This document shows, piece by piece, positions 38,594 through 46,879 of a stretch of DNA of 64,000 nt. Both the position numbers and the translations under genes were made by a program. The notes below the pieces were generated by a model, which was not told the origin of the DNA, ran no database searches, and was given only the letters and a program-made list of their open reading frames with translations. Each line of letters begins with the position of its first letter. Positions within the stretch are counted from its first letter, which is position 1. The DNA comes from Methylovirgula sp963708155 (lineage in GTDB: Bacteria; Pseudomonadota; Alphaproteobacteria; Rhizobiales; Beijerinckiaceae): positions 2,294,001 through 2,358,000 of the forward strand of contig OY970183.1 in NCBI GenBank assembly GCA_963708155.1, read 5' to 3'.

Positions 38594-38607
38594 TTGATGC
38601 GGATCAA
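38594..38607. promoter_or_regulatory. FNR/FixK-type binding site upstream of hemN
   Basis: Perfect palindrome TTGAT-GCGG-ATCAA, the consensus FNR/Anr/FixK box, centred 40 bases before the hemN ATG. Its position fits low-oxygen activation of the oxygen-independent coproporphyrinogen oxidase. A candidate FNR-type protein is encoded just beyond hemN. Confidence 0.8.
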
Positions 38608-38640
38608 GGCTGCCCTGCAGATTTCGCGTAGCTAAAGTTT

Positions 38641-39964
38641 ATGCGTTCGATCTATGCGCTCGCCGAGCGTAGCGTCCCGCGTTACACGTCCTACCCGACC
38701 GCGCCGCATTTCTCGGATGCCGTGGGGCCGGAGACTTATGCCCAATGGCTTAGTGCTCTAAAGCCCGATGCGGACCTCTCGCTTTATATCCACGTGCCTT
38801 ATTGCGCCGAGATCTGCCTTTACTGCGGCTGCCACACCAAGGCGGTGCGGCGCCGGGAGCCGGTCGATCGCTATGCCGAACGGCTGATCGGCGAGATCGA
38901 TCAGGTCGCGCGCGTGCTCGGCCGGCGCCGGGTCACGCATCTGCATTGGGGCGGTGGGACGCCCTCGATTTTAGGCCGCGAATGGCTGATGGCGATTGCA
39001 GGCAGGATCGGCGCGGCCTTCGATCTTTCGACGCTTGTCGAACATGCGATTGAACTCGATCCGCGCCATTTGTCGGCCGAACTTGCGACCACGCTGGCAA
39101 AGATTGGCGTCAATCGCGCCAGCCTTGGGGTGCAGGATTTCGCGCCGCAGGTGCAAAAGGCGATCGGCCGCATCCAGCCCCTTCGCGCAGGTCGGGCGCG
39201 CGGTCGGCGCGCTGCATTCTGCCGGCATCGAGAACATCAATATCGATCTGATGTACGGCCTGCCGCACCAGAGCGTCGAGGACGCCGCGGAAAGCGCCCG
39301 GCTGGCGGCGCTGCTCTCGCCGCAGCGGATAGCTTTATTTGGCTTTGCTCATGTGCCTTGGTTCAAGACTCACCAGAAGCTGATCGACGCCGGTGCGCTG
39401 CCGGGAACCGAGGAGAGGCTGGAACAGGCGCGGGCGGCGGCGGATACGCTGGCGTCGCTCGGCTATGTCGCCGTCGGCCTCGACCATTTCGCGCTGCCCG
39501 ACGATCCGCTTGCGGAGGCGGCGCGGACAGGTAATCTGCATCGCAATTTTCAAGGCTATACGGTCGATGATGCCGAGGCGCTGATCGGCCTGGGCGCCTC
39601 GGCCATCAGCAAGCTGCCCCAGGGATTTGTGCAGAACGCCGTCGATGTGGCGGGCTATTCGCGGAATATCGAGGCTGGCCGCTTTGCGACGGTGAAGGGC
39701 TATGCCTTTACGCCGGAGGACAAGCGGCGCGCGGCGGTCATCGAACGGTTGATGTGCGATTTGGCCATCGATCTCGACAAAATTCCCGGCGATTATTCCG
39801 CCGAGATCGCAGCTTTGCAGCCGCTGGCCGAGAACGGCGTGGTGGCAATCGACGGGCGCCGTCTGTCAATTACGGCGCGGGGACGCCCCTTCCTGCGTCT
39901 CGTTGCCGCTGCCTTCGACGCCTATCTGCCAACCGCAGCGGCGCGCCATTCCGCCGCCGTCTAG
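38641..39964 (+). pseudogene. hemN: Oxygen-independent coproporphyrinogen III oxidase HemN, one +1 frameshift
   Basis: Radical-SAM enzyme for anaerobic or micro-oxic heme synthesis. The N-terminal RYTSYPTAPHF and the cluster motif CAEICLYCGCH (CxxxCxxC-x-C) are present, then HLHWGGGTPSIL. After QKAIGRIQP the match passes to the next frame (FAQVGRAVGALHSAGIENINID..., MYGLPHQSVEDAAES, GLGASAISKLP). One extra C in a CCCC run at 39177-39180 explains it. Repaired length is about 440 residues. It lies behind a perfect FNR box and is convergent with the fnr-type gene, 14 bases away. Confidence 0.92.
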
Positions 39965-39978
39965 AACTCACCCGTTGA

Positions 39979-40695
39979 TTAGTTGGATGACGCTTCCGGC
40001 AGCAGGGCGACATTGGCGAGATCCTGCTCGCGATGCACCGTCAGCCGCTCGCGCGAAAGCGAAATCAGGCCCTCGCGGCGCAGGGCGCCCAAGGTCCGGC
40101 TTGCATGGGTGACGGTAATGCCGAGCGCGTCCGCGACATGGGCGAGGCTCAGTGGGAAGTGAACGACATTGCCTTCGGCAAGACCGCGTTCCTTCAATTC
40201 TTTATAGAGCGAAAGAAGCAGCCAAGCCGTACGCTCCTGCGAGTTGCGCTGGTTGATTTCGGCCAGCCGGGCCTCGCTGCGCACGAGCCCCGCGGTGCAG
40301 GTCACCTCGATCCGCCGCGCCGCTTCGCTCGAAACTTCCTGGCGGCCGAAATCCTTCAGCGCGAAAGTGCAGAGCATCGCTTCGGTCAGCGCGTGGACGG
40401 TATAGGGAAGGCGCGGCAGAAAGATCAGGGGGAGCAGCACTGGGTCGCCGGGCAGCAGGAATTCCATGATCTGCCGCCGCCCGTTGGGCAGCACAGTGAA
40501 GCGGAATGCCCAGCCTTCGCGCAGGATATGCACTTGGCCACCGACATTGTCCTTGTGATAGATCGAGCGGCCCTTGCGGCACAGGTACATGCCAACGCCG
40601 TCGCGCGCGATCGGGGTCTGCTTGCCGAGCGCCCCGCATATTTCCGCCATCGGGCAGCGCGCGCAGACACGTAAGAGTTGAGATTTCGCAGTCAT
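39979..40695 (-). CDS. fnrN: FNR-type oxygen-sensing transcription regulator (Crp/Fnr family)
   Basis: A 238-residue Crp/Fnr regulator starting at the ATG at 40695 (MTAKSQLLRVCARCPMAEIC). The N-terminal cysteines Cys11, Cys14 and Cys20 (C-x2-C-x5-C) plus Cys109 in TEAMLCTFAL match the four [4Fe-4S] ligands of FNR. The cNMP-fold is followed by an HTH (HVADALGITVTHASRTLGALRREGLI). In the recognition helix the Ser-Arg pair is kept, but the usual Glu that reads the TTGAT half-site is Thr. Family symbol tentative (FnrN-like). Confidence 0.85.
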   Translation of the reverse strand: MTAKSQLLRVCARCPMAEICGALGKQTPIARDGVGMYLCRKGRSIYHKDNVGGQVHILREGWAFRFTVLPNGRRQIMEFLLPGDPVLLPLIFLPRLPYTVHALTEAMLCTFALKDFGRQEVSSEAARRIEVTCTAGLVRSEARLAEINQRNSQERTAWLLLSLYKELKERGLAEGNVVHFPLSLAHVADALGITVTHASRTLGALRREGLISLSRERLTVHREQDLANVALLPEASSN

Positions 40696-41061
40696 TATTG
40701 CCGACTTCCAGATTCCAAGTGCCAGTTCCAAGCATCATTGTGACGGTCGCCGCCCGGCTTCCCGTAAGGCGGGAACTTTCACCCACGCGCAGCACGAACG
40801 ATAATGATCCCAAAGACTTTCAGTGGGTCTTGCATTTTGTCAATGATCCAGATCAATGAAATTGCGAGTCATTGTGCGCGGCGGAAACTATTCGCTTGTT
40901 CGCTACAAATGTTGCGAAATGTCAAACACATAGATTGCGCATGCGCTGCGACCTGTCGCACTAGTCACGATGCGCGCGACGTGTGATTCCAAGGTCGGCT
41001 TTCTCTTGGAGCCAGGGTGTGAAACGTCCGCCTTGCAGCGGGCTTTTAGAAGTCCAAAAAT
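40696..41061. promoter_or_regulatory. Divergent fnr/cta regulatory region with a near-consensus FNR box
   Basis: A 366-base non-coding region between the fnr-type gene and ctaC. At 40843-40856 it contains ATGAT-CCAG-ATCAA, nine of ten bases of the FNR consensus, about 150 bases before the fnr start and 206 before ctaC. It could mediate autoregulation or low-oxygen control of the oxidase operon. No confident -35/-10 pair is called, and no gene is seen. Confidence 0.6.
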
Positions 41062-42264
41062 ATGGTTAAGCCAAAAAAGGTTATCCTCGGATCGGCTGCT
41101 TTGATGCTGATCTCGAGCGCGGCGCAAGCTCACAATCCTTTCGAATTCCAGACGCCGGTGACGCCGATCGCGCGTGAGACGCTCTATGTCCACGACCTGT
41201 TTTTGGCGATCGCCGGTGTCCTCTTCACCGTCGGATTCGGCTTCCTCCTCTTCGCCATAATCCATTATCGCCGCGGCCGCGGACACGCGCCGGCGACCTT
41301 CACAGCGCCCAGGACGCCGCTGCAATGGGCGCTCTCGGCCCTGCCGATCCTGACGCTCATGTTCATCGACTACATCGTGATGGGCATTCCGGCCTATCAC
41401 GCGGTTCTCAGCCTCGCCGACACCCGCAATGACGCGGCGCTCGTCATCAAGGTGACGGGCAGCCAGTGGCGCTGGCACTACGATTATCCGGATCAGGGCA
41501 TTTCCTTCGTCAGCAATCTGTCAACCTCAGAGGCCCAGCGCGACAGCGGCGCCCCGACCGATCCGAATTATCTGCTCGAAGTCGATAAGCCGCTGGTCTT
41601 GCCGGTCGGTGAGAAGGTCCGCGTTCTGCTGACTTCAACCGACGTGATCCATGCCTGGTGGATTCCTTCCTTCGGCATCAAGCAGGATGCCATTCCCGGC
41701 TTTCTGCGCGAGACCTGGGTGAAAATCGACAAGCCTGGCGTCTATCGGGGGCAGTGCGCCGAACTTTGCGGCGTCGGCCATGCTTACATGCCGATCGTCG
41801 TCGAAGCGAAGTCGCAGGACGATTTCAAGAAATGGGTCGCCGATGCCCAAGCGAGCGCGGCCCAGGCGGCCGCCGTGACGACCCTGACCAAGGAAGAACT
41901 GCTGAAGCACGGGCAGCAGACCTACACGACCTATTGCGCGCTATGCCACCAGCCGACGGGCCTCGGCCTGCCGGGCACTTTCCCGCCGATCGCGGCCGGA
42001 AAGCCTTTCGCTGCGCCGCCGACGATGACGGACCTGCTCGCGCAACGCGGTTTCTTCAAGAACGGTTTGATCGCCGAGGGTCCGGTGGACCAGCATATCC
42101 AGATCGTGCTGAAGGGCATTCCCGGCACGCCGATGCCCAACTTCGACGGGCAGTTGAACGACGCCGATATTGCCTCCGTCATCACGTTCGAGCGCAACAG
42201 CTTTGGCAACCATACCGGTGATGTCGTGCAGCCTTCCGCCGTGAAAGCGGCGCGCGGCAAATAA
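41062..42264 (+). CDS. ctaC: Cytochrome c oxidase subunit II with fused cytochrome c domain (CtaC)
   Basis: CuA-carrying subunit of an aa3/caa3-type oxidase, 400 residues. A signal peptide ends near residue 22 (SSAAQA-HN), and two membrane helices follow (about 45-70 and 85-105). The CuA domain has DVIHAWWIPSFG and the ligand loop CAELCGVGHAYM. The C-terminus is a cytochrome c domain with heme site CALCH (residues 292-296) and the axial Met probably in GTPMPNF. This makes it a caa3-like oxidase that carries its own c heme. First gene of a four-gene operon. Confidence 0.95.
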   Translation: MVKPKKVILGSAALMLISSAAQAHNPFEFQTPVTPIARETLYVHDLFLAIAGVLFTVGFGFLLFAIIHYRRGRGHAPATFTAPRTPLQWALSALPILTLMFIDYIVMGIPAYHAVLSLADTRNDAALVIKVTGSQWRWHYDYPDQGISFVSNLSTSEAQRDSGAPTDPNYLLEVDKPLVLPVGEKVRVLLTSTDVIHAWWIPSFGIKQDAIPGFLRETWVKIDKPGVYRGQCAELCGVGHAYMPIVVEAKSQDDFKKWVADAQASAAQAAAVTTLTKEELLKHGQQTYTTYCALCHQPTGLGLPGTFPPIAAGKPFAAPPTMTDLLAQRGFFKNGLIAEGPVDQHIQIVLKGIPGTPMPNFDGQLNDADIASVITFERNSFGNHTGDVVQPSAVKAARGK

Positions 42265-42288
42265 TTGGCTTGAGAAGAGGAAGACCCG

Positions 42289-43887
42289 ATGAGCAGCGCC
42301 ATCACGGATTTCGGCCATCACGACGCGCATTACGAGCCGAAAGGCCTCATGCGCTGGCTCACGACCACCAATCACAAGGACATCGGCATCCTTTATATGC
42401 TGTTCGGGCTGACGATGTTCCTCCTGGGCGGTCTCTTCGCCGAATTGATTCGCGCCCAGCTCATCCACCCCGCCAATCATTTCCTCACGCCGGAAGTTTA
42501 CAACCAGGTCATCACGCTGCATGGCCTTGTGATGGTCTTCGGGGCGCTGATGCCGGTGACGGCCGGCTTTGCGAACTATCTCATCCCGCTGATGATCGGC
42601 GCACCCGATATGGCCCTGCCGCGCCTCAACAACTGGGGGTTCTGGCTGCTGCCGCCGGCAGCGATCGTTCTGGTGCTTCCTTTCATCCTGAAGCTGTTCG
42701 GGATCGGAAACGGCCCGGTTGATACTGGCTGGACGATGTATGCGCCGCTGTCGGTGCAGGGCGGCCCCGGCGTTGATTTCGCCATCTTCGCGATCTTCCT
42801 CCTTGGCGCCTCGTCGCTGATGGCCTCGATCAATATCGTCGTGACCATCTTCAATCTGCGTGCGCCGGGCATGACGATGATGAAGCTGCCGCTCTTCGTC
42901 TGGAGCTGGCTGATGACCTCGTTCCTGCTGATCGCGGTGTTCCCGGCGCTCATCGCCGGCAGTGCGATGCTGCTCGCCGACCGTCATTTCGGTACGCATT
43001 TCTTCAGCGCGGCCGGCGGCGGCGACCCGGTGCTGTGGGAACATCTCTTCTGGTTCTTCGGCCATCCCGAAGTTTACATTCTCCTGTTCCCGACTGCGGG
43101 CATCCTTTCGCAAATCCTGCCGACTTTCGCGCGCAAGCCGATCTACGGCTACAGGGCGCAGGTCTATTCCTATTGGGCGATCGCGGCCCTGTCGGTCGTG
43201 GTCTGGGCGCACCACATGTTCACGTCCGGCATGCCGGTCGCGGGCCAGCTCTACTTCATGTATTCGACGATGCTGATCTCGGTGCCGCTTGCCATCCTGT
43301 TTTTCTGCTGGCTTGGGACGATCTGGAAAGGCTCGCTGAGCTTCGAGACGCCGATGCTGTTCGCGCTCGGCTATATCGTGCTCTTCGGCATTGGCGGTCT
43401 CACCGGCCTCATCCTCGCCGATGCGGTCGCCGACCAGCAGTATCACAACAGCTTCTTCCTGGTCGCGCACTTCCACTATGCGCTGTTCGGTGGCCCGATC
43501 ATGGGCGTCATCGCGGGCGTCTATTACTGGCTGCCGAAGATCACCGGCCGTATGTATAGCGAGACCCTCGGCAAGCTGCATTTCTGGCTGACGATGATCG
43601 GATTCAACATCACGTTCATGTCGCAGTTCTTCCTCGGCGTCGCCGGGATGCCGCGCCGCATTCCCGATTACGCGTTGCAGTTCGCGTCGCTGAATTTGGT
43701 GTCGAGCCTCGGCGCCTTTTTGCTCGGCGCTTCGCAATTGCTTCTCGTCTACAATGTCTTCCGGGCCGCGGCCGGTTTCGGCAAGCCGGCAACGAGCCAG
43801 GTGTGGGAAGGCGCGCAGGGCCTCGAATTCACGCTGCCCTCGCCCCCGCCGCACCATACATTCGATGAACAGCCGGTCGTGGCATGA
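42289..43887 (+). CDS. ctaD: Cytochrome c oxidase subunit I (CtaD)
   Basis: Heme-copper catalytic subunit, 532 residues, about twelve helices. The low-spin heme a ligand is in TLHGLVMVFGALMPVTAGFANYL. The CuB/active-site segment is WFFGHPEVYILLFP, followed by the VVWAHHMFTSG His pair. Further His ligands lie in LVAHFHYALFGGP. It starts 24 bases after ctaC and overlaps ctaG by ATGA. Intact. Confidence 0.97.
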   Translation: MSSAITDFGHHDAHYEPKGLMRWLTTTNHKDIGILYMLFGLTMFLLGGLFAELIRAQLIHPANHFLTPEVYNQVITLHGLVMVFGALMPVTAGFANYLIPLMIGAPDMALPRLNNWGFWLLPPAAIVLVLPFILKLFGIGNGPVDTGWTMYAPLSVQGGPGVDFAIFAIFLLGASSLMASINIVVTIFNLRAPGMTMMKLPLFVWSWLMTSFLLIAVFPALIAGSAMLLADRHFGTHFFSAAGGGDPVLWEHLFWFFGHPEVYILLFPTAGILSQILPTFARKPIYGYRAQVYSYWAIAALSVVVWAHHMFTSGMPVAGQLYFMYSTMLISVPLAILFFCWLGTIWKGSLSFETPMLFALGYIVLFGIGGLTGLILADAVADQQYHNSFFLVAHFHYALFGGPIMGVIAGVYYWLPKITGRMYSETLGKLHFWLTMIGFNITFMSQFFLGVAGMPRRIPDYALQFASLNLVSSLGAFLLGASQLLLVYNVFRAAAGFGKPATSQVWEGAQGLEFTLPSPPPHHTFDEQPVVA

Positions 43888-44480
43888 CAGAACGCGAAGC
43901 CGTCGCGCCGAAGCAAGCGCCGATCCGGCAGCGTCCGGACCATCGGCGGCTGGCCTTCGGCCTGCTGCTTGTGGCGCTCGGCTTCTTCGGCTTCGGCTTC
44001 GCTCTCGTACCTCTGTACAACACCTTCTGCCATACGACGGGCCTCAACGGCGTGACGGGCGATGCTACGGCGCGGCCCATCGGCGGGGTCGATCTGTCCC
44101 GCGTCGTGACTGTCGAATTCACCAGCACGGTGATGCCCGGCCTCCCGTGGAAATTTCAACCGACGGTTCGCCGTCTGCGGATTCATCCGGGTGAGCCCGC
44201 CACCGCGACTTATCTCGCGACCAATCTCGGCAGCAAGCTGCTCTACGGCCAGGCGATCATGAGTGTGAGCCCGGAACAGGCCGCGGTAAACTTCAAGAAG
44301 ATCGAATGCTTCTGCTTTCACGCTCAGGCGCTCGCGCCGCGCCAATCGCGGATCATGCCGGTTGTGTTTTTTGTGACTCGCGATCTGCCGAAGCAAATTA
44401 CGACGATCACAGTTTCATATTCGGCATTTCCGGCCGTGCAAGAAGTCGCGTCGAGAGGGGAGAACCAAAATGAGCGCTAA
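43884..44480 (+). CDS. ctaG: Cytochrome c oxidase assembly protein CtaG (Cox11)
   Basis: Copper chaperone that inserts CuB into subunit I. At 198 residues, it has one membrane helix (about 29-50: LAFGLLLVALGFFGFGFALVPLYN) followed by YNTFCHTTGLNG and a periplasmic immunoglobulin-like domain with copper motif IECFCFHAQALAPRQSRIMPVVFFV. It overlaps ctaD by ATGA and the subunit III gene by 11 bases, the normal alphaproteobacterial order. Confidence 0.95.
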   Translation: MTEREAVAPKQAPIRQRPDHRRLAFGLLLVALGFFGFGFALVPLYNTFCHTTGLNGVTGDATARPIGGVDLSRVVTVEFTSTVMPGLPWKFQPTVRRLRIHPGEPATATYLATNLGSKLLYGQAIMSVSPEQAAVNFKKIECFCFHAQALAPRQSRIMPVVFFVTRDLPKQITTITVSYSAFPAVQEVASRGENQNER

Positions 44481-45330
44481 CCCAGCCGCGACGACCCGTC
44501 GCTATTTTGTCCCGAAGCCCAGCCCTTATCCGGCGCTGCTTTCGTTTGCGATCATGCTGCTCGCGGTCGGCCTTGCGCTGCGGGTCAACGGCTATCCCGC
44601 CGGGCAATGGCTCGCACTGGTCGGCTTGGGCACGATCGCCTTCGCCCTGGCGCGCTGGCTCGGAAATGTCATCAGCGAGAGCGAAGGCGGCTTCTACCAC
44701 CATTGGGAGGACCGCTCCTTCCGGCTTGGCATGATCTGGTTCATCATTTCCGAGGTCACGCTGTTCGCGACCCTGTTCGGCGTCCTGTTCTACGAGCGCG
44801 AAATCTCGGTGCGGGCGCTTGCCGCGCTCGACGCTCATTTCACGCCCTGGCCGCATTTTGCCGGCGCGTGGCCGACATCGGGCCCGCTCGGCAAGGGTTT
44901 CGAAACCGTCAATCCCTGGCGCATTCCGGCGATCAATACGCTGCTTCTGCTCACCTCCGGCGCTACGGTAACGCGCGCGCATCACTGGCTGAAGCGCGAC
45001 CGGCGCGATGCGCTCGTTTTCTGGCTCGCCGCGACGATCCTGCTCGGCGTCGTCTTCCTGGTCCTGCAGGCGAACGAATTCTACGAAGCCTATACCAAGC
45101 TGGGCCTGACGCTCGGCTCCGGCGTCTATGGCGCCACTTTCTTCGCGCTGACCGGCCTGCACGGCTTCCACGTCACGGTCGGCGTCATCATGCTGACGGC
45201 GATTTTGGTGCGCATTCTACGCGGCCATTTCAATCCAGAGCACCATTTCGCCTTCGAGGCGGTGAGCTGGTATTGGCACTTTGTCGACGTCGTCTGGCTG
45301 ATGCTCTTCGTCTTCGTCTACTGGCTCTAG
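44470..45330 (+). CDS. ctaE: Cytochrome c oxidase subunit III (CtaE)
   Basis: Seven-helix structural subunit of the oxidase, 286 residues. Typical segments are FFVPKPSPYP-like opening (YFVPKPSPYPALLSF), FRLGMIWFIISEVTLFATLFG, PAINTLLLLTSGATVTRAHH, LGVVFLVLQANEFYEA and TGLHGFHVTVGVIML, ending in WYWHFVDVVWLMLFVFVYWL. It ends the operon and is followed by a hairpin terminator at 45379-45416. No ctaB (heme o synthase) gene is present in this operon. Confidence 0.96.
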   Translation: MSANPAATTRRYFVPKPSPYPALLSFAIMLLAVGLALRVNGYPAGQWLALVGLGTIAFALARWLGNVISESEGGFYHHWEDRSFRLGMIWFIISEVTLFATLFGVLFYEREISVRALAALDAHFTPWPHFAGAWPTSGPLGKGFETVNPWRIPAINTLLLLTSGATVTRAHHWLKRDRRDALVFWLAATILLGVVFLVLQANEFYEAYTKLGLTLGSGVYGATFFALTGLHGFHVTVGVIMLTAILVRILRGHFNPEHHFAFEAVSWYWHFVDVVWLMLFVFVYWL

Positions 45331-45378
45331 CGACAGCCGTCCGCCGGGGCTCGAATAGCGCTCCGGCATGCCCGAATG

Positions 45379-45416
45379 AGAGAGCGTGCTTCAACCGGAG
45401 CCGCTCTTTTCTTTTG
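45379..45416 (+). terminator. Rho-independent terminator after ctaE
   Basis: Stem AGAGCG (45381-45386) pairs with CGCTCT (45402-45407) around a 15-base loop and runs into TTTTCTTTT. It sits 50 bases after the ctaE stop and just before the convergent membrane-protein gene, so it may serve both directions only partly. Confidence 0.65.
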
Positions 45417-45424
45417 GTTCAAGG

Positions 45425-46354
45425 CTAGTCCGCATCCCTTTCGCTGGCGCGGCGCATCGCCTCGCGCAGATCGGCCCACCGCCGGTTTCCTTCGTTGGCG
45501 CCCAGCAGCGCGAAGGCAAGGACGAAGGGGATGAGATAATAGATGATACGGAAGAGCAGCAACGAGGCCAGCAGGCCCTCTTGCGACGGCACGGGCAGGA
45601 ACTTCAACATCGTCGCCTCGAAGACGCCGATGCCGCCCGGCGCATAGCTCGCGATCCCGAGCGCGCAGGCGAAGACATAGACGGCCGCGAAGGTGAAGAA
45701 ATCGACATTGTGCGGTTCCGGCAGCAGGACATAGAGCACACCGGCGGCCGCGCAGAGATCGATGACGCCGAGAACGACCTGCGCCATCGTCAGCTTGAAT
45801 CCGGGCAGCTCCAGTTTCAGACCCTGAATGCGCGTCCAGCGATGCTCGATCGAAACCCAGACGAGATAGGCGAATAAAGCGACGAGCATCCCGAGCCCGA
45901 TCAGCATGTTGATCTGGGGCTCGAAATGGTCGAGCTGGCTGATCGTGCCGGAACGGAACAGGAGCGCGATACCGAGGATCAGCACCATGCCGAGCCAATA
46001 GGTGACGCCGGCGATGACCGTCAGGCTCGCGATCTTCCCCGGTTTCAGGCCGGCCTGCGAATAAATCCAGAATCGCACCGTTCCCGCCGTGATCAACGGA
46101 AAGCCGAGCGTGAAGCAGATCGCATAGCTCGTGAACGAGGCGAGGGCAGTCGTCGTGTAGGGGACGCGCTGGCGCAATTGCAGCAGCGCGACGCCGTCAT
46201 AGCCGGTCAGGGCGAGGAACGACAGGGCCGTCAGCCCCAGCGCTTCGAAGATCTGTGTGTTCTCGGTGGCGGCGAAGGCGGCGCGCAATTGGCCGGGGTT
46301 GATGTGCGCCAGCGTGTGAATAAGGACGAAAATAGCGAGCGCGGCGATGGCCAC
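45425..46354 (-). CDS. Lysylphosphatidylglycerol-synthase-type transmembrane protein (UPF0104/MprF N-domain)
   Basis: Polytopic membrane protein of the flippase-like domain family, at least 309 residues. Markers are FLALTGYDGVALLQLRQ, SFTSYAICFTLGFPLITAGTVRFWIYS and IASYAPGGIGVFEATML, then FRIIYYLIPF. There is no C-terminal lysyl-transferase domain, so it is not a full MprF. The GTG at 46354 sits in the middle of the first helix. In frame, TIATYIGFSFS lies upstream, and a better N-terminus (ATG at 46521, MALNEEIRPTRK...) is in another frame, so a one-base loss near 46475 may have cut the gene. Substrate unknown. Confidence 0.82.
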   Translation of the reverse strand: MAIAALAIFVLIHTLAHINPGQLRAAFAATENTQIFEALGLTALSFLALTGYDGVALLQLRQRVPYTTTALASFTSYAICFTLGFPLITAGTVRFWIYSQAGLKPGKIASLTVIAGVTYWLGMVLILGIALLFRSGTISQLDHFEPQINMLIGLGMLVALFAYLVWVSIEHRWTRIQGLKLELPGFKLTMAQVVLGVIDLCAAAGVLYVLLPEPHNVDFFTFAAVYVFACALGIASYAPGGIGVFEATMLKFLPVPSQEGLLASLLLFRIIYYLIPFVLAFALLGANEGNRRWADLREAMRRASERDAD

Positions 46355-46879
46355 GCTAAACGAGAAGCCGATATAGGTCGCGATCGTCCGCCGCCGCTTA
46401 TGGTCCGCGTGGTCCGACTTGGAAGAAAAGCTGTTCAGCCACGTATGCAGATTCGCCTTGCGCGGCCGGCTCAGGCCGCGGCGGTTTTGCGTGTCGGGCG
46501 AATTTCCTCATTCAAAGCCATTCAGTTTTCCATGCTGCGAGCCGCTCGGCGGCGGGTTATGCGGGGTGAATACGCCACGGGCAAGGCCAGTTGCATCGCG
46601 CAAATATTTCGCAAAATTGGCGCGACCGGGTTCATGCGGCGAAGGGGATTTGTATTATAAGGCATTGAAACGCATTGCCTTATTGTCGCGTTCCCGCTAA
46701 GAAGTCGAGAGTTGCTGCCAAGATTGCGCCCGTCCTCTTGCCGAATCGTGTCAGCCGTTGCGAAATCACCACATTATTTTGGTATCCGGGCCAACCGCCG
46801 CAAGCGCCTGATCGCCGATTGCGAAAGCGCACCGCACGTTTGCGCGGTCTGGAGAATCCTTCGGGCTGACGGAGCAAAT
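46355..46879. other. Non-coding region between LPG-type gene and alpha-2-macroglobulin gene
   Basis: About 525 bases. The left 170 bases probably encode the displaced N-terminus of the neighbouring minus-strand membrane protein (ATG at 46521). The remainder holds the divergent promoters. A GGAG ribosome site at 46871-46874 precedes the alpha-2-macroglobulin ATG by five bases. No RNA or repeat is recognised. Confidence 0.5.

Noticed and set aside
41941..43857. A 638-residue minus-strand frame opposite ctaC/ctaD
   Set aside because: Shadow of the cytochrome oxidase genes; His/Arg/Glu-rich without recognisable domains.
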